A stretch of DNA of 64,000 bases, from assembly GCA_905160935.1 (NCBI GenBank), contig CAJHZI010000431.1:409501-473500 (forward strand), written 5' to 3'. The DNA comes from Enchytraeus crypticus (taxonomy: Eukaryota > Annelida > Clitellata > Enchytraeida > Enchytraeidae). Below are positions 57,401 through 64,000 of the stretch, piece after piece. Both the position numbers and the translations under genes were made by a program. Numbering within the stretch: the stretch's first letter is position 1; the number at the start of each line of letters is the position of its first letter. Under the pieces are notes generated by a model that was not told the origin of the DNA, did not search any database, and saw only the letters and a list, made by a program, of their open reading frames with translations.

Positions 57401-59794
57401 AAATATCTATTACCTATTAATAGTCTACTAGTTATTAGCTAGTTTTCATGAGATTAAATAATAAAATAATAAACTCTTCAAGCGCTGTTGAACAGGTCCT
57501 TTCTTAAGGAGTCAAGTCAAATAATAAAATTATTCGCTAAGTTTGACTGTTCCATAAGCTAGAGGCGCAGCCATGATTTCATCTTAGGATACGCATGGTA
57601 ATCATGCAGAGCGCTTTAGCGGGGGACACACTTTATAAAATACGTTGTGCGCTTATATTTTGGGTTAATAAAGAAATTTCCATGATATCTCGAGGGTAAC
57701 ATGCCCCCTGCATATCCGTCGATGAGCCAGTTCTTTAAATAGGGCTAATTCTCTATCCACTGTAAAGCTTAAATGCTAAAGTTCAAGCCACTAAATCACT
57801 AAACTCAAAGCTATAATCGAAGTATACATTTTTGTTTAAAATATTAAATTTAAATCTACAGCCTTTTATCTCAAGTGTTACCATCAGAAGATATCTTGAT
57901 CTTACTTGTGTTTTTAGCAACAATAGCAACTGATATAACGGATCTAATTTCAAAGACTCATTCAGCGCTACCACTTTCATCGAAATCTCTCTACGGTTGG
58001 ATTTTTATTCAGCAGAGATTAACAGACGCTGCGCTCAACTACAACCGTCCTTGGGATGATTACAAGGCTGGATTTGGATCGGCAACTGGTCGAACCTCTG
58101 AATTCTGGATTGGACTTGAAGCCATTCACTTGCTGACCACCATCTCTGGCACCGATACCTCGGCTGATTTTATGATCAGATTTGAACTGCAGTGTCTGAA
58201 TGATATGAAGTGGTAACTTAGACTTAAAGTATTTTACCAATTTCGTTAAAAAGTGTGATTTCTTTGATAACAATTAAGAATAAAGAGGAAGATGGTGATA
58301 ATGTATGTTGGAACTATCTCTCTTTCTAGTGTTTTGCGAAGTGCTATGTACAATGTTCATATTCCTAATCTCATTTTGTTTCATACACTTTAAAGAGCAC
58401 TCCATCGATTAGCGAGTTAATCCCTTCCCAAATTGGTAAGCTGTATCTACACATACATGCAACCTATAACTTGGGAATAATATGGCTTCATAAGTGGATT
58501 CTTGTTGCCTTCCTCATTTCTTGCTCAGTCGATTCTATGACACGTGCAGTTTCCGGTTGGTCTATTCGTCAGTGTTTGGGACTCAATATGGGTAATTTGA
58601 ACTGTAATGAAAGTTAATTATGAAATGGTTGCTAATAATAACTTCAAAGTATAAAGGACACGTTACATATGTTGATTATATTATCCATTGCAATTTATTT
58701 TGTTGCTATATCATGCCGATAATCATCCACTGTATAATTAGATGCAATAACATTTATACGAATTATTATTTTACTTTATAGTTCTAACGACTGAATTTCT
58801 AGGCACTCCGCAGAAATTTGTACAACAACATCACTACCAAAATTATATTTAAATGTCTAATGACTAGATTTTACAAGAAATAATTACTGATGTTAGTTTG
58901 CTAATTATGGGCCAATAAGTCATTATATGTATAGAAGAATTTGTAAACTTCTAATTGTTTATTTATTTCTCGGACCAAATTCTGAGAGTTTTAAGAAAAG
59001 CATATTGAAGTGGATCACTCAATATAGCGAAAATCAACTTAATAAAATTTAAAAGTATCAAATTTTTCAGGTACTACGCTGACTATGCAACGTTTTGGAT
59101 CGAAAGCGAGGCAACAAATTATACCCTTCATTTGTCTGGGTACAATGGAACAGCTGGTGATGGACTTACAGATCCTGCTTTTCCTGAGTTAGTCATCTTA
59201 TATACCGCATTTATATATCTCCGATAGGTTCTTCTTCTTCTAGGATTATTGTAAATTTCGTTTAATTTTAAAGGAGTTGTTTTATTTAATATTTTAATAT
59301 TAGTTTAGCAGGTTTATTACAAGGCTATATAAATGGTATTCATTATCTGATGTTAAAAAGCATTTAGGTTTTACAAATCGTTAAAAATTGTGCAAAAGTT
59401 TTCTTTTGTAAAAATATTTGTCCTTATTGCCTACACCTTCTAATTGAATTCTCATGTCGAAATAAGAAGTAGCGAACATTATTATGATAGAGAAAAATCT
59501 TCTTAGTAATGATAATGTTTTTTTGAATTCAGTATATTTCTTAACCATCTGTATTTTTTCAGTGTCGCATTAGATGGACAAGCTTTTTCAACGTCAGGTC
59601 GGGATAACGATCAGAAGGTCGAATACAATTGCGCAGATCAGTTCAATGGAGCCGGCTGGTGGTACAAAAAATGTTTGAGGTCCGGCACCACTGGACCGTA
59701 TAACTTCATGTTCTCCTGGAAAACACTTGCATACACTCCTTGTGGTGGCCTTTATCTGAACGCAGCCCGGATGATGATCCGACGAAATGCGTAA
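46090..59794 (+). CDS. Gene C: secreted PAN-like/mucin/fibrinogen-domain protein, 7 exons
   Basis: Predicted secreted protein of 488 residues, the longest member. Exons: 46090-46261, 47833-47927, 52393-52423, 53267-53791, 57918-58212, 59071-59187, 59563-59794; the 1467-base sum is an intact frame. Residues 1-13 are the signal peptide ([13 protein letters not shown]). About 20-90 are PAN/apple-like. About 100-240 are a Ser/Thr-rich stalk longer than in B. Then a two-Cys linker, and FBG at about 295-488 ([57 protein letters not shown] end). The first Asp of the Ca-site motif is Gly here (SGRDND against SDRDN in B). N-Y-S and N-Y-T sequons are present. Closest to gene B, from a recent tandem duplication. 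Converges with gene D. A recognition-lectin role is inferred from the family. Confidence 0.88.
46840..47240 (-). mobile_element. LINE RT fragment in intron 1 of gene C
   Basis: The reverse strand reads [47 protein letters not shown], then [12 protein letters not shown]. This is the YGMKIN...FKYLG..I..D...IK.RI....LYGCE order of LINE ORF2 after the catalytic site. Confidence 0.75.
47292..47397 (+). repeat. SINE-A copy, 5'-truncated
   Basis: Starts at CTAATCAGTATGAGCGGGG, keeps the B-box GGTTCAAATCCTGGG and the tail GGAAACTGACGTTAAAATTA. The A-box half is missing. Confidence 0.8.
47833..47927 (+). CDS. Gene C exon 2 (PAN-like domain, second half)
   Basis: Encodes [15 protein letters not shown] then [17 protein letters not shown]. 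Acceptor AAGTCGCAG, donor CAG/GTCAGC. Phase 1 in, 0 out. Confidence 0.92.
48075..48235. repeat. TACGTA/TACATGTA-rich low-complexity block
   Basis: Dense alternating palindromes ACATGTA, GTACGTAC and TATATA, intron 2 of gene C. The open frames rich in Y, I and H are artefacts. Confidence 0.7.
48280..48792 (+). mobile_element. LINE-W 3' end, longer copy with GA tail
   Basis: Reads [50 protein letters not shown], then, after frame changes, the HSY..IK block and ATAGGCAGTGCACTAAGAG with a GAGAGA tail. 5'-truncated within ORF2; intron 2 of gene C. Confidence 0.8.
48795..49178. repeat. About 29-bp degenerate minisatellite, about 13 copies
   Basis: Unit approximates CAATTTATAGAATACATTGG plus TCTACATA. 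Starts right after the LINE-W tail. The copies are quite diverged. Confidence 0.85.
49179..49835. other. Unassigned part of intron 2 of gene C
   Basis: AT-rich, nothing recognised. Confidence 0.5.
49838..49965 (+). repeat. SINE-C head, truncated
   Basis: GGGGTTGTGTCCGAGGCACG, AATAGACCACCTGTTAGCCG, GTGTGTCGTAAGATGCGACT, then CACGAGAAATCACTTCAGAG. This is the shared 5' module of the SINE-C copies. Confidence 0.6.
50645..51190. repeat. 28-bp minisatellite, about 19 copies
   Basis: Unit AGCTCATGCTGATGATGTGG plus TAGTGAAC with T/A/G variants at a few sites. Variant units (ACATCTC, GATAGTG) alternate along the array, suggesting duplication of larger blocks. Intron 2 of gene C. Confidence 0.95.
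51880..52110 (+). repeat. SINE-B, tRNA-derived, second copy
   Basis: A-box-like TAGCGTAGAGGTATCGACAT, B-box AGGTTCGAATCCCAGCC, then the body shared with 2570-2755. It lies about 280 bases before exon 3 of gene C. Confidence 0.75.
52393..52423 (+). CDS. Gene C exon 3 (31-base micro-exon)
   Basis: Encodes [10 protein letters not shown] plus one base between TGTGCAG and GTAAGT. Needed for the frame and matched in gene B. Confidence 0.88.
52988..53084 (+). repeat. SINE-C head fragment
   Basis: TTGTGCCCGGGACGTTGAAA, AATAGATCAACCGTACGCTG, CACGTCAGAGTCAACTGAG. Diverged, and directly followed by a SINE-A copy. Confidence 0.5.
53085..53218 (+). repeat. SINE-A copy 49 bases before gene C exon 4
   Basis: AGCTAGAGCCAACGGCGATG, TCGGTAAGATATTAGACCAC, GGGTTCAAATCCTGGGCTGG, GAGTGAGGAAACTGACGTTA. 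Full-length body. Confidence 0.88.
53267..53791 (+). CDS. Gene C exon 4 (long mucin-like Ser/Thr stalk)
   Basis: Encodes residues 100-274: [20 protein letters not shown], a long S/T/Q-rich run ([33 protein letters not shown]), then [20 protein letters not shown] and [20 protein letters not shown]. It is 147 bases longer than in gene B, with the extra sequence in the middle. The phase 1-1 exon tolerates length change. Likely heavily O-glycosylated. Confidence 0.92.
53822..54425. repeat. (TA)n microsatellite cluster after mucin exon of gene C
   Basis: About 600 bases dominated by TA runs with TACATGTA islands, starting about 30 bases after the exon. The position matches the TA cluster after exon 4 of gene B. 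Confidence 0.9.
54426..54475 (-). repeat. LINE/SINE-C 3' tip
   Basis: TTCTTCTTCTAGTTCACTGC then TTAATGGCAGCGTCATGGCA. This is the complement of the common 3' end (GGCAGTG.ACT plus GAAGAA) used by LINE-W and SINE-C. Confidence 0.5.
55190..55262 (+). repeat. Short SINE tail (GACGTCCCTGAC type)
   Basis: GTTACGTCCCTGACATCATT, CCTGGATGAGGAACGGACGT, TAAGCCTTTATTAGTAATAG. Same tail as 22688-22760. Confidence 0.6.
55400..55695 (-). repeat. SINE-C (type 1), reverse strand
   Basis: Same order as 33055-33425: TTCATTCTCAGAGTCTGCTT, AATCCCTTTACAAAAGG, TATGGCTTGTGAGGTGGTTT, GTTGGTTTATTCTACAG. Intron 4 of gene C. Confidence 0.75.
55700..57917. other. Remainder of intron 4 of gene C
   Basis: AT-rich. No family or tandem array recognised up to the exon 5 acceptor. 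Confidence 0.5.
57918..58212 (+). CDS. Gene C exon 5 (FBG domain, first half)
   Basis: Encodes [72 protein letters not shown]. Acceptor TTTTTAG, donor AAGTG/GTAACT. Confidence 0.93.
58325..58592 (-). repeat. SINE-C (type 1), reverse strand, near full length
   Basis: AAAGAGCACTCCATCGATTA, GAGTTAATCCCTTCCCAA, AATATGGCTTCATAAGTGGA, GTTGCCTTCCTCATTTC, GGTTGGTCTATTCGTCAGTG, TTTGGGACTC. Intron 5 of gene C. Confidence 0.8.
59071..59187 (+). CDS. Gene C exon 6 (FBG domain, middle)
   Basis: Encodes [20 protein letters not shown] then [22 protein letters not shown] sequon present. Donor GA/GTTAGT. Confidence 0.93.
59563..59794 (+). CDS. Gene C exon 7 (FBG C-terminal part) and stop
   Basis: Encodes [77 protein letters not shown] then TAA. 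It has five more codons than gene B, in the Ca-loop/Cys region. The first Asp of the Ca motif is Gly. Confidence 0.93.
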
Positions 59795-62006
59795 ATTTCT
59801 ACAAAATCTCATGGAAAAGTTTCCAGTAGATAAACATTTAACCTATCACTTTAGAAATCTTGACCCAATTTTCGAGCAAATTTTGATCAGAGCGTCTCAT
59901 ATTGTCTAATAAAAAAATTGTATATGAGTTCCGATACGGCAATAATTTGTTTGAGAACTGAACTATTTCACTCAAGAAAGAAATTGCTTTTTTGGAGAGC
60001 TGATTTAATTTGAGTTAAAAATGAAATTGATTGAGTAATTGAATTGATTTGGTTGAACAACTGAGTTTATTTCTTTGAGGAAAGTAATTGATTTGTTTGA
60101 GGAAGAGATTAAATTTTTACTTAGAAGCGAATTTGATTAGATTAAATAATAAATGACAGATCAAAAATGACTTTCTCTACCATAGACTATGATTATAACT
60201 GCTGAAACAATTCAAGAATTAAAACTCAGGACAGGGTAACAGACTAGTTGTCAAAGTTATGATCAAAGCACAAGCGATATATTGAAGGCAAGCACACGTC
60301 ATTTCAATATTTTATATCTCTCACTCATCAGAATGGAAGCCAGGACTGTATGTCACCTTGAGTTAACCAAACAGCAACTCAAGACAAAAATTCTAGTTTG
60401 TTGTGTCGCTCTTAAAGATTCATTTAATATCATATTGCAAGCCCTGTTGCAACGATAACTCAATCATATCAATAACATGAAGTACATTTTATGCAGATCA
60501 AGATTTTTTTGTAGCGACTAGATTTTCTGATGTGAATAATATTTAAGTTTTGTAGTTGCATTTCGTTCAATTTATCGAGTCACACAACATGTGTGCTGTT
60601 GTAAAAATGTGTTGCCTTAATCAATAGCCAATGCGAGCCAATACCATCTTCTATTTGAAATAAGAAGGTCTATGAGTATTCATTCAAGTCATCTGGCCGA
60701 TCACCTTTTAGCTTGTGTAGTTCATTTCTGGCTTGGTTCTGACATGAAATTTGCTGCACCGAATCAAGATGTTTTGATGGAATAACAATATTCAGTGGCC
60801 CTGGTTCAAAACAGATTTTATAGTAAATAGCAAAAGAATGATGCAAAACCCTTTTGCAACTCGCTTGCACTTTTTCACGTCTTTTTGGAAAATTGTTGTT
60901 CTAAATTCTGACTAAAATTCTTGCAAATCATGTTTGGTGAATCGGTTTGTAGCGATTATTTCTGTTGTTGGGACTTAGGTGATATGTCATATGAGATGTG
61001 GAGAACTGTTAAATCATTATAATGATTATACATTAAAGGGAAATATTGTTATTTTCAATCGCACTTTCTTTCGGTTTCGGGTTCACTTTACATTTAATTA
61101 AATGTAGATAAATGACCGATTTCGCTATAATTGCATAATTTTTGAGTTTATGCTATAGCCAAAAACCAAATTAGTTTCAGGTTGGTATAGTCCTAGAGTA
61201 TGTTCTCGAAATTTGGACGTACTTATGAACTTTGTACCATCGTTAACAATACCAAAATTTACAAATAGATATTGTGATTAATCTAACTAAAACTACATGT
61301 ACTTTAAACCATTGCTACAATATAACAATTTTAGGGTTAAGGCATAAATATTCTAATTGGTTATCTTCTGAAATTGATATAGAAGGGAATATTTAAACTA
61401 ATCCAACTTTATTTCTTGTAAAATAGTTTTCGTTAAATGACTCCAGTAATTGTAGACTTAGAAGTTCAGTAAAGTTTACGCTTAGAAAAGTTCGGTTTTT
61501 GGCTTCGGGTTCCCAGCAGTTTGGTTAAGAATTCAGATAGCTAATCAAATTCTTCTATTTTTATATCAAGTTATTTGCATAAATCTATTAACTTAGTTAA
61601 TATTTCTATTCTAAAAATTAACCAAAAGGTTAATGATGGCTCTACTGCATAAAGAATTAATAAAAACACACATGCAATTTTAAACTTTTGAGACCGTATA
61701 ATAGTAAATAGTGATAAAGCAATAACGGTCAAGATGATCAAGATATTCAACGAGAAGTAACAAATTTGAGTTTATGTTCTTATTTGTATTTATTAAAAAT
61801 ACATGTATCCTCCTCTACTTTCTCGGATGTTACTCACTGATGCTTGTTCACATTCCAATAATTAATAGAAATTAAGCAACTATAGCAGTAGTTAGCCTAA
61901 TTCAGGAGCTGTTGTTACAGCAGATGTTGCTAAAGCAGGTTTTTCTAAAGCAAATGTTGTCAGAGCAGCTATTGTTGCAGTATCTGTAAGTTTCTGAAAT
62001 TGAAAT
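59795..62006. other. Convergent spacer between genes C and D
   Basis: The proximal part is the C 3' flank, shared with B (see 41427). An R5 repeat copy lies at about 60620-60760 (GAGCCAAT, GAAGGTCTATGAGTATTCAT). A 15-bp-like GTTGTTACAGCAGAT degenerate repeat at 61905-61988 would lie in the D 3' UTR. TTTATT at 61789-61794 could be the D polyadenylation signal on the - strand. No other gene seen. Confidence 0.5.
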
Positions 62007-62223
62007 TTAATAGTTTCTACGAATCATGGCTCGACTGGCAATTATAGCGCTGCCGGCAGAGGCCTGGTTGTTCATTGGAATCCATGTGTGGTAACCTGCA
62101 ATCCCAGTAAGGCATCCGCAGTAACAATTACTGTACCACCATCCCATTCCAAAGCTCCCCGCGCAGTTACCTTTACTGTTATCACGATCTCTAGTCGAGA
62201 AAGGACAGCCGTTACCAAAAGAC
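62007..62223 (-). CDS. Gene D last exon (FBG C-terminal part) and stop
   Basis: Acceptor TTCACAG on the - strand, then SFGNGCPFSTRDRDN through ASRAMIRRNY. 217 bases, the same length as exon 7 of gene B. Confidence 0.9.
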
Positions 62224-64000
62224 CTGTGAATAGCAGCAATATTAAGTACCATTAGATTACAATAGAATTTCACTAAAGCATAAATCAAAATAAATTATGT
62301 CATTTGTAAGTAATAGGACTAAGTAAATATCGTTTAAATTGCTACTTTTATACCATAACATTAAACTATTTCTTGTTACTTTAATCTCTTGCGAAGAAAG
62401 CTACATTATGTTATGCTGTGACACACTGTTATGTCTATTTACCAAAATATTATGGCAGCAGCTCATACTGATTCACTTTCCAAGTATAACAGTGATTTTA
62501 AAGACTACAGAATATAACGTAACGGCTAGTATGTTCGACTTAGAATCAAGTGGCTTGGTTCAAAGCTTTCTCAGATCAGTCCACGAAAGGAAATTAATAG
62601 ATATCCCCAAAATAAAGGAGAAAAGAAAGGAAAGTCCCTGAGGTCCCAGAAAGCTAGGATAATCATGTATTGCTGATATAAACTGGCTTGCTTCCAGTTG
62701 GCCCAATCAAAAGAATGGAAAACCAAGGAATGGATTCATTGTAGCATGTGCGTTTGCAATGCGCTTAACTAAAATCAAGTAAACTACATCATCAAGACAA
62801 CTTTTAGAACCTATTATGCAAGAAATTTTATGTTGAATATATCAAGAGAGAAAGAGAGAGAGAAATTTGCTTGATTTCAGTTTTCACTTTAACTGAACAA
62901 CATACTTGTAAATGCTGAAAATTAATAAAAGAAAATATTCATGCAAACAGCTAGAAGCATACACAAAAATATAAAATATAAAAGATAGGTTGTTAAATTA
63001 ATATCTCTGAGAATTTTGCTTATTTTGGAGGCACAATGATTGAATTACCACCACAGCAATAACAGCAACGATTAGAGTACAATTAGAGTGCAACTGTCGT
63101 CCGTGACACCAATGAGCACTGTTGAATCAAATGCAACAACAGAACAGCAAAATTTGGGAGGTCAATAAACTGTGCGAACCAGAATCCACGTGTGCAATTG
63201 AAGGAAGGGTACTGGGGGAATGGAGGGTTACGTGTTGGCCCCATGAACATCAAGTGGACAGGAGAGGTCGAAGATAAATGCTTTAAATCGCCAATGAAAC
63301 TGTTGGTAAAGAATAAAAGGTTTAACAGGATAAGATGAGGGTTGCGCAAAATTGCAAGAAGAAAATTCCATATCTGTGGAAAAGTGTGCTAGAAGGAGCG
63401 CTTAGTCAGTTTAATCCAGCAAGGAATGTATTCAGGCAAGGAATGCATAAGGAATGCATAAGGAATGCTTTAATAAGAAACCCACATATTAGGGTATATT
63501 ATTCTCTGGAAAAGTCTAGCAGGGACATTCTCCATTCCTGCCTTCCACATTTTTTCGATTCCACAGACCCTTCTGTAAATCAAAGTATAATACGAGCAAT
63601 TGTATAATATGTAATATTTTAATATATTTACATTACAAGATTTAATAAAAAATTTAAGAATAATTGAAATGTTTTCTAATTTAGATAGTGTATTCGTTAG
63701 AAGGCTGAAATTAAACTTTGATTTTTCAGTCAGTATCAAAAATCTCCGGAAAGTCCCTGCCTAGTTTAATGAGAAAGCGAGAATGCAAAATCCCACAAAT
63801 TACGGAATAATGTGATTTTTAGTTTCTATACAGTGCGAGAAAATCCATTCTGATGAGATTTATAAGAGATTTTTCAATATGTAGCCTAAAGCAATTCACT
63901 AACGTTGCAGGACAAAATGTCGAGTAGATAAAGGCGTCTCCAGCAGTTCCGCTGTATCCAGATACATGAAGGGTGTAGTTCATTGCTTCAGATTCCAGCC
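62007..64000 (-). CDS. Gene D: fibrinogen-domain paralog, last two exons, cut by window edge
   Basis: Reverse-strand member of the same family. Visible exons: complement 63904->64000 and 62007-62223, joined with the family's phase 2. The first encodes [20 protein letters not shown] then DAFIYSTFCPA. The second encodes SFGNGCPFSTRDRDNSKGNC, AGSFGMGWWYSNCYCGCLTG, IAGYHTWIPMNNQ, IIASRAMIRRNY then TAA. The Ca motif DRDN and GWWY are intact. Its C-terminus resembles gene A rather than B or C. Upstream exons (PAN-like, stalk, FBG N-part) should lie beyond 64000. It is convergent with gene C, with a 2.2-kb gap between stops. Confidence 0.88.
62224..63903 (-). other. Last intron of gene D
   Basis: About 1.7 kb. 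An AGAGAGAAAGAGAG tract lies at about 62847-62865. An open + strand frame at 63335-63607 includes GGAATGCATAAGGAATGC repeats and shows no known family. No further exon seen. Confidence 0.6.
63904..64000 (-). CDS. Gene D penultimate exon, partial
   Basis: Reverse strand encodes [20 protein letters not shown] then DAFIYSTFCPA before donor AAC/GTTAGT. Cut at the window edge inside the codon for the conserved Trp. Confidence 0.9.

Noticed and set aside
62339-62641. 100-codon + strand open frame
   Set aside because: Lies in the last intron of gene D, with no recognisable motif or typical composition.
63335-63607. 90-codon + strand open frame
   Set aside because: Lies in an intron of gene D and includes short tandem repeats; no family recognised.

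Overview
This is an AT-rich, intron-rich eukaryotic window. Genes are sparse, and the spaces between and within them are packed with (TA)n, (GA)n and longer tandem arrays, tRNA-derived SINEs and 5'-truncated LINEs. The gene family (fibrinogen-related secreted proteins) and the repeat landscape fit a marine invertebrate, most likely a mollusc or other lophotrochozoan. No single marker fixes the taxon.

The genes belong to one local family. Three complete seven-exon paralogs, A (4645-16974), B (27756-41426) and C (46090-59794), lie head to tail on the + strand. The last two exons of a fourth, D (62007 to beyond 64000), lie on the - strand, so C and D converge. Splice joins were read by hand. All three full models keep one open frame from ATG to stop (370, 434 and 488 codons) with identical intron phases (1,0,1,1,2,2). 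Each predicted protein has a signal peptide, a cysteine-containing PAN/apple-like N-terminal domain, a linker that is short in A and a Ser/Thr-rich mucin-like stalk in B and C, and a fibrinogen C-terminal (FBG) domain that ends the chain. Such proteins are candidate secreted lectins or immune recognition proteins; that role is inferred from the family, not shown here.

Layout: 1-4644 repeats and unassigned DNA; 4645-16974 gene A, whose introns hold LINE pieces, a 35-bp minisatellite and a mariner-like MITE; 17000-27750 a gene-poor block with a decayed DNA transposon (about 20401-23469) carrying nested repeats; 27756-41426 gene B, with a hAT-type element (36749-38236) in intron 5; 41427-46089 intergenic, with a foldback element and a CACGTG-rich minisatellite; 46090-59794 gene C; 59795-62006 convergent spacer; then gene D.

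B and C are a recent tandem duplication: promoters, introns, exons 1-6 and 3' flanks align. Their last exon, which holds the predicted ligand-binding and Ca-binding part of FBG, and the length of the mucin exon differ much more. A and D share a different type of FBG C-terminus.
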